A DNA stretch of 64,000 nucleotides from Solwaraspora sp. WMMA2056 (GTDB taxonomy: Bacteria; Actinomycetota; Actinomycetes; Mycobacteriales; Micromonosporaceae): NCBI RefSeq assembly GCF_030345095.1, contig NZ_CP128360.1, forward strand, positions 5,828,001 through 5,892,000, given 5' to 3'. The notes beneath the pieces are model-generated. The model was not told where the DNA came from, searched no databases, and saw only the letters and a list, made by a program, of their open reading frames with translations. Positions 1 through 7,956 of this stretch are shown here, piece by piece. Position 1 is the first letter of the stretch; each line of letters opens with the position of its first letter. A program made the translations under genes and the position numbers.

Positions 1-71
1 ATCCGGGCGACGACGTCGTGCGAGGTCATCCCGGCCGGCTTGTCGACCACGATCAGTCCGTGCGTACTCAC
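1..71 (-). CDS. truB: tRNA pseudouridine(55) synthase TruB, N-terminal fragment
   Basis: Only the first 23 codons are inside the window; the gene continues past the left edge. The GTG at 71 opens a peptide beginning MSTHGLIVVDKPAGMTSHDV, the classic TruB N-terminus (the LxxxDKPxGxTSHDVV segment). TruB isomerises U55 in the T-loop of tRNAs. It is the last gene seen of the leftward rimP-nusA-infB-rbfA series, and its position after rbfA and the DHH phosphoesterase matches the usual actinobacterial order. The start lies 38 bp downstream of the MATE stop. The catalytic Asp domain is outside the window, so function is assigned from the N-terminal motif and context only. Confidence 0.9.
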   Translation of the reverse strand, partial: MSTHGLIVVDKPAGMTSHDVVAR

Positions 72-109
72 GACTGCCAAGCCTGCCAGATCCCACCGCG
101 CCACGGCGA

Positions 110-1450
110 TCAGGTCCGGTCCACCGGCACGCCGAGCACTGCCCAGCGCGGTGACCGCAGCCGGGCGACCAACCCGACCAGCCGCACGAGCATGAACAGA
201 CCGAGCCCGGCCCAGATGCCGGCCAGGCCCAGCTGCAACGCGTAGCTGGCCCAGATCGCCGGTAGGAAGCCGCCGAGGGCCGCTCCGATCGTCAGGTTCC
301 GCAGATAGCGCAGGTCACCGGCGCCGATGAACACCCCGTCGAGAGCGAAGACCACACCGGCGACCGGTTGCAGCGCCACGAACCACGGCCAGACCAGCAT
401 GGCCTGGTCGTGCACGGCCGGATCCGGGCTGAACCAGCCGGGGACCACCGGGGCGCCGAGGGTGAACACCGCCGCGAACACGACTCCGGCGCCGGCACCG
501 AGCCAGACCAGGCGGCGGGCGAGCAGCCGGGCACCCACCGCGTCACCGGCACCGAGCGCGGCGCCGATCAGCGACTGCCCGGCGATCGCGAGGGCGTCCA
601 TCGCCAGCGCGGTGAAGAACCAGAGCTGGATGGCGATCTGGTGGGCGGCGACCGGGGCGGTGCCGTACCGGGCCGCCACGGCGGTCGCGGACAGGAAGCT
701 CGCCTGGAACGCCGCGCCCCGGATCAGCAGGTCGCGGCCGACGGCCAGGTGCGTCAGCAGGTGCTGCGGCCGGGGGCGCAGCGGTACGCCGGTCCGGATC
801 AGGGCACGCACGAACAGCGCGCCACCGAGGGTCTGCGCGACCACGTTCGCGACCGCTGAGCCGACCAGGCCGAGGCCGGCCGGGTAGACCAGCAGCGGGC
901 AGAGTACGGCGGAGATCCCGTTGGCCACCAGGACGTACCGCAGGGGGCGGCGGGTGTCCTGGACCCCGCGCATCCACCCGTTGCCGGCGGCGGCCAGCAG
1001 CAGACCGGGCGCGCCCCAGGCCGCGATCCGCAGCCACTGGGCGGCGGCGTCGGCGACCGGGCTGCCCGGGCCGGCGAGTCCGGCGGTGACCGGGCCGGCG
1101 GCGAACTGCGCGGCGACGGCGAGTGCCACCCCGACGGCGAACGCCAGCCAGGATGCCTGGACACCTTCGGCCTGGGCCGCCGAGGCGTCACCGGCACCGA
1201 ACCGGCGGGCGGCCCGGCCGGTGGTGCCGTAGGCCGCGACGGTACCGAGCCAGGCGGCGACGGACATGACGGTGCCACCGACGGCGACTGCGGCGAGCGC
1301 GGTGGCACCGAGGCGGCCGACCACGGCCGTGTCGACCAGGACGTACAGCGGCTCAGCGGCGAGCACCACCAGGGCGGGCAGCGCGAGGTGCGCGATCCGC
1401 CGGTGGGACACCTGGCGCGGGGCGGTCCCCGGCCCACGGGCACTGGTCAT
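110..1450 (-). CDS. MATE family efflux transporter (DinF-like)
   Basis: This 446-aa protein has about twelve hydrophobic segments, the normal size and layout of MATE (multi-antimicrobial extrusion) cation/drug antiporters. The N-terminal text RIAHLALPALVVLAAEPLYVL followed by DTAVVGRLG is the typical first-helix signature of the DinF branch, including the Asp after the first helix. It should sit in the cytoplasmic membrane and export organic cations or oxidised compounds using an ion gradient; the substrate is not visible. The ATG at 1450 is the only start that keeps the full first helix. It lies between a tiny ORF and truB in the translation cluster, an insertion seen in related actinobacteria. 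Confidence 0.88.
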   Translation of the reverse strand: MTSARGPGTAPRQVSHRRIAHLALPALVVLAAEPLYVLVDTAVVGRLGATALAAVAVGGTVMSVAAWLGTVAAYGTTGRAARRFGAGDASAAQAEGVQASWLAFAVGVALAVAAQFAAGPVTAGLAGPGSPVADAAAQWLRIAAWGAPGLLLAAAGNGWMRGVQDTRRPLRYVLVANGISAVLCPLLVYPAGLGLVGSAVANVVAQTLGGALFVRALIRTGVPLRPRPQHLLTHLAVGRDLLIRGAAFQASFLSATAVAARYGTAPVAAHQIAIQLWFFTALAMDALAIAGQSLIGAALGAGDAVGARLLARRLVWLGAGAGVVFAAVFTLGAPVVPGWFSPDPAVHDQAMLVWPWFVALQPVAGVVFALDGVFIGAGDLRYLRNLTIGAALGGFLPAIWASYALQLGLAGIWAGLGLFMLVRLVGLVARLRSPRWAVLGVPVDRT

Positions 1451-1520
1451 CGACGCAGAGCATCGCAGCCGATCAGTAAGGACCGCTGTTGCCTACGTCA
1501 CTTACGACGCGAGCAGCCTG

Positions 1521-1610
1521 CTACTGGCGGGTGTCCATCGACATCTGCAGTGCCCGGCGGGCCTGCTCCCGGGCGTCGTCGGTGGTCTCGGGCTTGGGCT
1601 TGCTGGGCAT
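1521..1610 (-). CDS. small 29-aa hydrophilic protein
   Basis: A short reading frame runs from the ATG at 1610 to a TAG at 1521 and encodes MPSKPKPETTDDAREQARRA followed by LQMSMDTRQ. Support comes from codon usage (nearly every third position is G or C) and from a Shine-Dalgarno-like GAGAAGG about 11 bases upstream. An in-frame ATG at 1631 is a weaker alternative start. The peptide is charged, probably helical, and lacks membrane segments or cysteines. It lies between the DUF6186-type membrane gene and the MATE gene on the same strand. I do not recognise a function. It is too short for ordinary gene calling and may be unannotated elsewhere. Confidence 0.6.
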   Translation of the reverse strand: MPSKPKPETTDDAREQARRALQMSMDTRQ

Positions 1611-1795
1611 GGCGACACGACCTTCTCGCATAGTGGACACGGGACGCCAACAGCGACAGAGCCGGGATCTCCGGGTCGCGACCAGGCGAGCAGAACGCGG
1701 GCAGGTGTGGCCAGCGCCACACCCAAGCTATCGTTCAGGTCCACATCCTGCCCACCGTTCCCATGATGTGGAAGAATTGCATCGCCGTCCGTCGA

Positions 1796-2014
1796 TCACC
1801 TGGCGAAGAAGTGCCACCCGACCCACCACCAGAAGCCGAGCACCCCGAGGCGCCCGACCGGTACCTTGCCCACCTCGTACTGCATGACGTAGGCACAGAC
1901 GTCACCGAACGACGGGATGCGCGAGCCCGGCCGGCGGGCGAGCACCTCCACCGCCACGAACAGGGCGACGGCCAGCACGAAACCGCCGACCACGACGATG
2001 CGGGCCATGCTCAT
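1796..2014 (-). CDS. small membrane protein, DUF6186-like
   Basis: The 72-residue product starts MSMARIVVVGGFVLAVALFV, one transmembrane helix. A conserved-looking RRPGSRIPSFGDVC segment follows, then a tryptophan-rich C-terminal helix (FWWWVGWHFFAR). This pattern matches the DUF6186 family of Micromonosporaceae as I remember it; the role is unknown. The ATG at 2014 overlaps the TGA of the upstream membrane gene (ATGA), so the two are translationally coupled. A second Met two codons later is an alternative start. A much longer frame reading through from 2377 is not used, because it lies antisense or out of frame with the upstream gene. Confidence 0.7.
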   Translation of the reverse strand: MSMARIVVVGGFVLAVALFVAVEVLARRPGSRIPSFGDVCAYVMQYEVGKVPVGRLGVLGFWWWVGWHFFAR

Positions 2015-2421
2015 CGACGCACCAACGCCCAGAACGCGGCGAGCCAGGCGAAGTATCCCGCGCTGCGGGCGAGCGGGGCCTCCAGCACCGGGTCGGCCAG
2101 CTTCGAGAAGGTCGGAAAGTCCTCGGTCGAGCCGAGCGCGAAGGTCGCCGACTCGAAGACGGTGAAGACCGCGACCGGCAGCACCCACCAGACGGCGCCG
2201 TCGCCGAGACGGCGCGGTGACGGCCGCCGGGGCACCCTGCTGGACAGGCCGATCCAGATCAACGCGCCGCCGGTACCGATGGTGTAGAGATTGGCCGCCG
2301 TCGAAAATGACGGCAGTTGCCCGCCGACCAGCGACAGCACGGCGATGACCGGCATCGAGACCACCGGCCGGTCCCACGTCCGCGGCACGTCCGCGGCAAG
2401 CTCAGACGGCTGTTCCATCAT
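2011..2421 (-). CDS. hypothetical four-helix membrane protein
   Basis: The 136-aa product has about four hydrophobic stretches (roughly residues 22-35, 42-60, 78-97 and 118-134) and a cytoplasmic-looking N-terminus with the sequence MMEQPSELAADVPRTWDRPV. No enzymatic motif is visible. It is coupled by a 4-base overlap to the small DUF6186-like gene downstream, so the pair probably forms one membrane unit. It follows the DHH phosphoesterase with a 112-bp gap and could belong to the same leftward transcript. I do not recognise the family; third-position GC supports it as a real gene. Confidence 0.65.
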   Translation of the reverse strand: MMEQPSELAADVPRTWDRPVVSMPVIAVLSLVGGQLPSFSTAANLYTIGTGGALIWIGLSSRVPRRPSPRRLGDGAVWWVLPVAVFTVFESATFALGSTEDFPTFSKLADPVLEAPLARSAGYFAWLAAFWALVRR

Positions 2422-2533
2422 CCGATTGTCCCCGCCAGCTCACGGCGAGTGAAGCAGGTCGGGCCGCCGCGCCCGCCGACCGTCCGGGCACCGATCGAGG
2501 CGACGTCGCGCGCGACCCCGCGACCGGTACGGA

Positions 2534-3568
2534 TCAGTCCAGTTCGGCGCGGATCGCCTGGATCACGTCCGGTGCCGCGCCGACGCCGGTGAAACCGGCC
2601 GCGAGCCGGTGCCCGCCGCCGCCGAGCGCGACCGCGACCCGGCTCACGTCCACCCCGCCCTTGCTGCGCATCGACACCGCCCAGGTGGCCTCGGCGACCT
2701 GCTTGAGCACGCAGCTCACGTCGGCCTCGACGGTACAGCGGACCGAATCGATCAGCGCCTCCAAGACGTACGGCTGCTGATCGTAGGTCTCCAGATCGGC
2801 CAGCGTGGCGTAGGTCCAGACGAGCCCCCGCCCGCCGGCAGCCGTCGGCTCCAGAACGCTGCGCTGCAGCACCGCCCCGAACAGCCGGACCGCGCCGAAG
2901 GGACGGCTGTCGAAGACCCGCCGGGCGATCTGCGCGGGTGCGACCCCGGTGGCCAGCAACCGGGCGGCCAGTTCGTGCACGGCCGGGGTGGTCATCTCGA
3001 ACCGGAACGAGCCGGTGTCGGTGACCAACGCGATGTACAGGCACTCCGCGATCTGCACGTCCAGCGGTACGCCGAGTCGGTCGAGCAGACCCTGCACCAC
3101 CACCGAGGTCGCGGCGGCACCCGGATCCACCAGATGGATGCCGCCGAACCGGGTGTTGGAGGCGTGGTGGTCCACGACGATCGACGTCGGTGCCGACATC
3201 CGGTCGGCCAGCGTGCCCAGCCGGGAGGCACTGGCCACGTCGAAGCAGAGCACCAGGTCCGGATCGGACCACACCTCGTGCGGCGCGACCAGCAGGTGGG
3301 CGCCGGGCATGCCGTGCAGCGCCGGCGGCAACTGTTGCCCCCCGGGGTAGGCGGCCTGGACCTGGCGGCCGCCCAGCCGGCACAGCCCGAGGCCGAACCC
3401 GAGCATGCTGCCGAGGGCGTCGCCGTCCGGGTTCACGTGGCACAGCAGCAGCACCCGGCCACCGGCCGGCACCGCCTCGATCGCCGCCACGGCGGCCGCC
3501 CACTCGTCCTCGGTCGGCCCCGACACCCGGTCGGTCAGCGGACCGGCCGGCGAGGGAACGCTGATCAT
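2534..3568 (-). CDS. DHH/DHHA1 phosphoesterase (oligoribonuclease/pAp phosphatase, NrnA-type)
   Basis: The 344-aa protein carries the DHH superfamily metal motifs in order: NPDGDALGS near residue 44 (motif I with the Asp pair), a central Asp in CFDVA, VVDHHASN (DHH motif proper) and VTDTGSF (motif IV). A DHHA1 domain follows, ending in GGGGHRLAAGF, the substrate-binding glycine loop. NrnA-type enzymes degrade 2- to 5-mer RNAs and dephosphorylate pAp to AMP; mycobacterial relatives also hydrolyse cyclic dinucleotides. The ATG at 3568 overlaps the rbfA TGA by 4 bases, so it is coupled to ribosome maturation genes. Which of the three activities dominates cannot be read from sequence. Confidence 0.92.
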   Translation of the reverse strand: MISVPSPAGPLTDRVSGPTEDEWAAAVAAIEAVPAGGRVLLLCHVNPDGDALGSMLGFGLGLCRLGGRQVQAAYPGGQQLPPALHGMPGAHLLVAPHEVWSDPDLVLCFDVASASRLGTLADRMSAPTSIVVDHHASNTRFGGIHLVDPGAAATSVVVQGLLDRLGVPLDVQIAECLYIALVTDTGSFRFEMTTPAVHELAARLLATGVAPAQIARRVFDSRPFGAVRLFGAVLQRSVLEPTAAGGRGLVWTYATLADLETYDQQPYVLEALIDSVRCTVEADVSCVLKQVAEATWAVSMRSKGGVDVSRVAVALGGGGHRLAAGFTGVGAAPDVIQAIRAELD

Positions 3569-4074
3569 CGCGCCCGCCGCCCCGGATCCACCCCGTCGGC
3601 CGAGGCCGGCGCGGCATCGTCGTCCTCATCGGCCTCGGCCTCGTCGTCGTCCTCGTCGGCGTCCTCGCGGTACGGCTGGGCGTCCCCGGCGTACCGGGCG
3701 TTCGCCGCCAGACGCTGCACCTCGGCGTCCGCGTTACGGGCCGCCGCCAGCAGGTCGTCGATGTGCTTGGCGTGCTCCTGGACGTTGTCCAGGACGAAGG
3801 TGAGCGTCGGCGAGTGGCGCAGCCCCAGCGCCTTGCCGACCGTGCTGCGCAGCAGGCCGTTCGCGCTGTCCAACGCCGCCTTCGTACCGGCCTCGGCCGC
3901 AGCGTCGCCGAGCACGGTGTAGAACACCGTCGCGTCGCGCAGGTCGGCGGTGATCCGCGCGTCGGTGATCGTGATCATCCCGAGCCGAGGGTCCTTGATC
4001 TGGGTACGCACCACCGAAGCCACCAGCTCGCGCACGCGCTCGGCGTGCCGGCGTACCCGGGCTGGATCCGTCAT
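3565..4074 (-). CDS. rbfA: 30S ribosome-binding factor RbfA
   Basis: The 169-aa product has the RbfA KH-like core: residues 1-120 include RVRELVASVVRTQIKDPRLG and the following ITITDARITADLRDATVFYTV. RbfA binds helix 1 of 16S rRNA during late 30S maturation and cold adaptation. Beyond the core there is a strongly acidic tail (DEDDDEAEADEDDDAAP), longer than in E. coli but common in high-GC actinobacteria. The gene lies 58 bp after the DUF503 gene and overlaps the DHH phosphoesterase by 4 bp. Order infB-DUF503-rbfA-DHH is canonical for this phylum, which makes the assignment safe. Confidence 0.95.
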   Translation of the reverse strand: MTDPARVRRHAERVRELVASVVRTQIKDPRLGMITITDARITADLRDATVFYTVLGDAAAEAGTKAALDSANGLLRSTVGKALGLRHSPTLTFVLDNVQEHAKHIDDLLAAARNADAEVQRLAANARYAGDAQPYREDADEDDDEAEADEDDDAAPASADGVDPGRRAR

Positions 4075-4132
4075 CTTGCTACCTCCGCGCAGTCCGTCAA
4101 CGTCTCGACCCTACCTGTGCCAGGTGCGGCGC

Positions 4133-4426
4133 TCAGTCGTCGACACCGTAGAGGCGACGGCGTACGGAGAGCAGTTCGATCTCGGGCCGGCCGGCCACCG
4201 TCCGCTCGCAGTTGTCGAGCACCTCGCGGACGTGTGCCGCGTCGGCGGCGACCACCGCGACCGCGATCTCGGCGCGGCCGTGCCGGTCGAGCGCACCGAC
4301 CTCGGCCGCCGACACCTCGAACCGGCGCAGCGCGGCGACGATCGGGCGAACGTAGGAGCGTTTGGCCTTCAGCGACTGGGAGTCGCCGGGCAGCAACATG
4401 TCGAAGAGTGCGGTTCCGGTGAACAT
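4133..4426 (-). CDS. DUF503 family protein (YlxP-like)
   Basis: The 97-aa protein begins MFTGTALFDMLLPGDSQSLK and continues AKRSYVRPIVAALRRFEVSA, the defining stretch of DUF503/YlxP. These small cytoplasmic proteins sit between infB and rbfA in many Gram-positive genomes, and YlxP has been linked to 30S assembly or RbfA function. Nothing catalytic is visible. The ATG at 4426 is preferred over a longer frame from 4451, because the family starts at this Met. The gene is separated from infB by a 52-bp perfect palindrome, so it may have its own promoter or be fed by processed read-through. Confidence 0.9.
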   Translation of the reverse strand: MFTGTALFDMLLPGDSQSLKAKRSYVRPIVAALRRFEVSAAEVGALDRHGRAEIAVAVVAADAAHVREVLDNCERTVAGRPEIELLSVRRRLYGVDD

Positions 4427-4465
4427 CGTCCCGCAGGATACGCCTGACCACGCCGCCGACGACGA

Positions 4466-4517
4466 CCGACGGGCGGTCGGGACCGGCGCAGCTGCGCCGG
4501 TCCCGACCGCCCGTCGG
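4466..4517. terminator. 52-bp perfect palindrome after infB
   Basis: Positions 4466-4491 are the exact reverse complement of 4492-4517, with no loop bases (left arm starts CCGACGGGCGGTCGGGACCG). It begins 23 bases after the infB stop in the direction of transcription and lies 40 bases before the DUF503 start. The RNA would fold into a very stable 24- to 26-bp stem. There is no T-run, as is usual in high-GC actinobacterial terminators. It may terminate part of the transcripts, or act as a processing site that lowers expression of the downstream genes. Confidence 0.75.
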
Positions 4518-4539
4518 GTCGCTGTGTCACCTCAGCGGG

Positions 4540-7521
4540 TCAGGCGCGAGCCTTCTCCCGCATCTCGAAGGTCTCGATGACGTCGCCGACCTGGATGTTG
4601 TTGTAGTTACCCAGGGTCAGACCACACTCGAAGCCCTCCCGGACCTCGGTCGCGTCGTCCTTGAAGCGCTTCAGCGAGCTGATCGTGACGTTGTCCGCGA
4701 CCACCGCCCCGTCGCGCAGCAGGCGGGCCTTGGCGTTGCGGCGGATGACGCCGGACCGGACCATGCAGCCGGCGATGTTGCCGATCTTGGACGAACGGAA
4801 CACGTCGCGGATCTCCGCGCTGCCCAGCTCGACCTCCTCGAACTCCGGCTTGAGCAGGCCCTTGAGCGCTGCGTCGATCTCCTCGATGGCCTGGTAGATG
4901 ACGGTGTAGTACCGGATCTCCACGCCTTCGCGCTCGGCGATCTCCCGGACCTTGTTGGAGGCCCGGACGTTGAAGCCGATGATCGTCGCCGCTTCGGCGG
5001 ACGCGCTCGCGAGCATCACGTTGCTCTCGGTGATCGCACCCACGCCCCGGTCCAGGATCCGCAGTTGGACCTCGTCCGGGATGTCGAGCTTGAACAGCGC
5101 GTCCTCCAGTGCCTCGACCGAGCCGGAGACGTCGCCCTTGAGGATCAGGTTGAGCGAGGTCTTCTCGCCCTCCTTGATCTGCTCCATGAGCGTCTCCAAC
5201 GTGGCCCGACCGCGCGAGTTGGCGAAGCTCGCCGCCCGGCGGCGTGCCTGCCGCTGCTCGGCGATCTGCCGCACCGTACGGTCGTCCTGCGCGGCGAGGA
5301 AGGTGTCGCCGGCGCTGGGCACCGCGGTCAGACCGAGCACCAGCACCGGACGGGCCGGCCCGGCCTCGGAGACCTGCTGGCCGTTCTCGTCGAGCATCGC
5401 CCGGACCCGGCCGTGCGCCCCACCGGCGACGATCGAGTCACCGGTGCGCAGGGTGCCCTTCTGCACCAGCACGGTGGCCACCGCACCACGGCCCTTGTCC
5501 AGGTGGGCCTCGATCGCGATGCCCTGCGCGGGACCGTCGATCGGGGCGGTCAGCTCCAACGCGGCGTCGGCGGTCAGCAGGACCGCCTCCAGCAGGTCGT
5601 CGATGCCGATCCCGGGCTTGGCCGCCACGTTGACGAACATGGTCTCGCCGCCGTACTCCTCGGCGACGAGGCCGTACTCGGTCAGCTGCTGGCGGACCTT
5701 GTCCGGGTTGGCCTCGGGCTTGTCGACCTTGTTGACCGCGACCACGATCGGCACGTCCGCCGCCTTGGCGTGGTTGAGCGCCTCGATGGTCTGCGGCATG
5801 ACGCCGTCGTCGGCCGCGACCACCAGCACCACGATGTCGGTGACCTGGGCACCACGGGCACGCATGGCGGTGAACGCCTCGTGGCCCGGGGTGTCGATGA
5901 AGGTCAACGCCCGGTCGACCCCGTCGTGCGGGACCTGCACCTGGTACGCACCGATGTGCTGGGTGATGCCGCCCGCCTCACCCTCGACCATCTTGGTCTT
6001 GCGGATGGCGTCGAGCAGCTTGGTCTTACCGTGGTCGACGTGGCCCATCACGGTCACCACCGGCGGCCGGCTGACCAGCCGGTCCGACGCGACCTCGGCG
6101 TCGAGGTCGATGTTGAACTGCGCCAGCAGCTCGCGGTCCTCGTCCTCCGGGCTGACGATCTGGATGTCGAACCCGAGGTGCTCACCCAGCAACTGCAGGG
6201 TCTCGTCCGAGCAGGACTGCGTCGCGGTGACCATCTCGCCCAGGTTGAACATCTCCTGGACCAGCGAACCCGGGTTCGCGTTGATCTTGTCTGCGAAGTC
6301 CGACAGCGACGCGCCCCGCGACAGCCGGACGACCTGGCCCTGGCCGCGTGGTGCACCCGAGCTCATGGTCGGTGCCGACAGGTTGTCGAACTCCTGTCTG
6401 CGCTGCTTCTTGGACTTGCGACCACGGGTGGGACGGCCACCGGGCCGACCGAACGCACCGGCCGTACCGCCACCACGGCCACGGCCGCCGCCACCGGGCC
6501 GACCGCCGCCACCGGCTGGCGCGCCGGGGCGGTAACCACCGCCGGCACCCGCGCCGCCACCGCCACCGGGACCGCCACGGAAACCACCGCCGCCGCCACC
6601 GCCACCGGGACCGCCACGGAAACCACCGCCGCCGCCACCGCCACCGGGACCGCCACGGAAACCACCGCCGCCGCCACCGCGACCGGCACCGCCGGGACCA
6701 CCCGGACGCCCGGCACCGCCGGGACCACCGGGTCGACCCGGCCGCTGCGCCGGCATCGACGCCGGGCTCGGCCGGGGCGGCATCGAGGCTGGGCTCGGCC
6801 GGGGCGGCATCGACGCCGGATTGGGTCGGGGACCGCCACTACCGGCGGCAGGCCGCTGCCCGCCGCCCTGGGTGATGCCGAACGGGTTGTTGCCGCCGCT
6901 GCGGGCCGGCGGGCGGGCGCCCGGACGACCCGGCGTCGCCGACGGCGCACCGGGTGCGGGCGGACGGCCACCGGTCGACCGGCCCGCGGCCGGGCTGCCC
7001 GGCCGTGGCGGCACCGAGCCCGGACCGGGCTTGGGCCGTGGGCCACCCTCCGGCGGGGCGTCCCGACGGGTGGTGTCGCGCTGCTTCGCCGCCTGCTGGG
7101 CGGCCTTGACGTTCGCCTCCTGCTCGGCCTTGAGCGCGGCGGCCCGCGCCTCGGCGGCGGCCACCTCGATGTCGTGGGCGCTGGCCGGTTTGGCCACCGG
7201 TGCCGCCGACGGCGGCGGTCCGGGGACCGGGCCCTTGGGCCGCATCGACGACGGGGCGGCCGGTCGACGCGGCGGAGCCGGCTTGGCGGAGATCCTGGGT
7301 TCGGTGCCACCCGTCGACGGCGCGGCCGACGGGGCCGGTGCCGAGGTCGACGACTGGGCGGATGCCGCGAACGCACCACGGAGGCGTCGGGCGACCGGTG
7401 CCTCCACCGTGCTCGACGCGGATTTCACGAACTCGCCCATCTCCTTGAGCTTGGCGAGAACGGTCTTACTCTCGACCCCGAGCTCCTTGGCGAGCTCGTG
7501 TACGCGGGCCTTGCCTGCCAC
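4540..7521 (-). CDS. infB: translation initiation factor IF-2
   Basis: The 993-aa GTPase brings initiator tRNA to the 30S subunit and promotes subunit joining. The IF2 N-terminal domain ([15 protein letters not shown]) is followed by an Ala/Pro-, then Gly/Arg-rich linker (about residues 60-380). The G domain starts near residue 485, with G1 GHVDHGKT, G3 DTPGHEAF and G4 NKVDKP, followed by domains II-IV. I chose the GTG at 7521 rather than 7533: it gives the family N-terminus and has a GAGGAG Shine-Dalgarno four bases upstream, whereas the longer form adds MRSAV. The linker contains DNA tandem repeats. It lies downstream of ylxR with a hairpin in the gap. Confidence 0.97.
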   Translation of the reverse strand: MAGKARVHELAKELGVESKTVLAKLKEMGEFVKSASSTVEAPVARRLRGAFAASAQSSTSAPAPSAAPSTGGTEPRISAKPAPPRRPAAPSSMRPKGPVPGPPPSAAPVAKPASAHDIEVAAAEARAAALKAEQEANVKAAQQAAKQRDTTRRDAPPEGGPRPKPGPGSVPPRPGSPAAGRSTGGRPPAPGAPSATPGRPGARPPARSGGNNPFGITQGGGQRPAAGSGGPRPNPASMPPRPSPASMPPRPSPASMPAQRPGRPGGPGGAGRPGGPGGAGRGGGGGGFRGGPGGGGGGGGFRGGPGGGGGGGGFRGGPGGGGGAGAGGGYRPGAPAGGGGRPGGGGRGRGGGTAGAFGRPGGRPTRGRKSKKQRRQEFDNLSAPTMSSGAPRGQGQVVRLSRGASLSDFADKINANPGSLVQEMFNLGEMVTATQSCSDETLQLLGEHLGFDIQIVSPEDEDRELLAQFNIDLDAEVASDRLVSRPPVVTVMGHVDHGKTKLLDAIRKTKMVEGEAGGITQHIGAYQVQVPHDGVDRALTFIDTPGHEAFTAMRARGAQVTDIVVLVVAADDGVMPQTIEALNHAKAADVPIVVAVNKVDKPEANPDKVRQQLTEYGLVAEEYGGETMFVNVAAKPGIGIDDLLEAVLLTADAALELTAPIDGPAQGIAIEAHLDKGRGAVATVLVQKGTLRTGDSIVAGGAHGRVRAMLDENGQQVSEAGPARPVLVLGLTAVPSAGDTFLAAQDDRTVRQIAEQRQARRRAASFANSRGRATLETLMEQIKEGEKTSLNLILKGDVSGSVEALEDALFKLDIPDEVQLRILDRGVGAITESNVMLASASAEAATIIGFNVRASNKVREIAEREGVEIRYYTVIYQAIEEIDAALKGLLKPEFEEVELGSAEIRDVFRSSKIGNIAGCMVRSGVIRRNAKARLLRDGAVVADNVTISSLKRFKDDATEVREGFECGLTLGNYNNIQVGDVIETFEMREKARA
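6552..6680 (-). repeat. 39-bp tandem repeat in the infB linker
   Basis: A unit beginning CCGGGACCGCCACGGAAACC recurs at 6566, 6605 and 6644, exactly 39 bases apart, with almost no change. It encodes three copies of a 13-residue [13 protein letters not shown] block in the IF-2 linker. A second family of 30-bp repeats just upstream in the protein (about 6752-6825) encodes [10 protein letters not shown]-type units. Both are in frame, so copy-number change would lengthen or shorten the linker without breaking the gene. Confidence 0.85.
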
Positions 7522-7536
7522 TGCACTCCTCACTCC

Positions 7537-7568
7537 GAGGTCGTGCGGGCAGCACCCGCAGCGACCTC
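7537..7568 (-). promoter_or_regulatory. hairpin between ylxR and infB
   Basis: GAGGTCG (7537-7543) pairs with CGACCTC (7562-7568), and GCGGG (7545-7549) pairs with CCCGC (7555-7559) around a CAGCA loop. The stem ends 16-17 bases upstream of the infB GTG at 7521, close to its ribosome binding site. It could modulate infB translation or mark an RNA-processing site. No T-run follows, so a simple terminator is less likely. Confidence 0.5.
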
Positions 7569-7614
7569 ACTCGTGCACTTGAAGCCTGATCATTGCTGGG
7601 ACTTCATCGTGTGC

Positions 7615-7947
7615 TCATGTCGGTCGTCCTACCTTGCTGTGCGACCCTCGTCCGGCCGGATGACCGGACGTAGCGGTTGACGCGCGAATGTGCTCAGCCA
7701 GCTCACCGGAGTCCACGACACCGGTGACGCGCAACGCCCGCCCGAAAGCGCGACGCCGCTGTGCCAGCTGCAGACACGCCGGATCGGGATGCAGGTGCGC
7801 ACCTCGCCCCGGCAGACCACGGATCGGATCGGGTCGCAGGCGCAACTCGTTCTCGCCCCCCACCACGACGAACCGTAGTAGCTCGTGAACCGGTGCACGT
7901 CGCCGACAGCCCACACAGGTGCGCTCCGGCGACGCACGTCGTACCAC
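7615..7947 (-). CDS. ylxR: YlxR family RNA-binding protein (DUF448)
   Basis: The 110-aa product starts MVRRASPERTCVGCRRRAPV: RTCVGCR is the conserved YlxR/DUF448 signature, followed by RFV, LRPDPIRGLPGRGAHLHPD and the RRAFGRALR region. YlxR proteins are small nucleic-acid-binding proteins encoded between nusA and infB; a nucleoid-associated or RNase P-modulating role has been proposed in Bacillus and Clostridium. The start is GTG at 7947, nine bases after the nusA stop, consistent with one nusA-ylxR-infB transcript. The C-terminal tail (residues 85-110) is rich in Gly/Ser/His and probably disordered. Confidence 0.92.
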   Translation of the reverse strand: MVRRASPERTCVGCRRRAPVHELLRFVVVGGENELRLRPDPIRGLPGRGAHLHPDPACLQLAQRRRAFGRALRVTGVVDSGELAEHIRASTATSGHPAGRGSHSKVGRPT

Positions 7948-7956
7948 GAAGAAAGT

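Noticed and set aside
6552-6680. Regular 39-bp repeats considered as a CRISPR-like array
   Set aside because: There are no unique spacers. The repeats are contiguous, in frame and encode Gly-rich linker blocks of IF-2. The 15-bp repeats at 14955 fail for the same reason.
5065-7680. Very long plus-strand open frame opposite infB
   Set aside because: It lies antisense to a confidently identified infB, has a repetitive His/Arg/Thr composition and no family motif. High GC content suppresses stop codons in the antisense frames.
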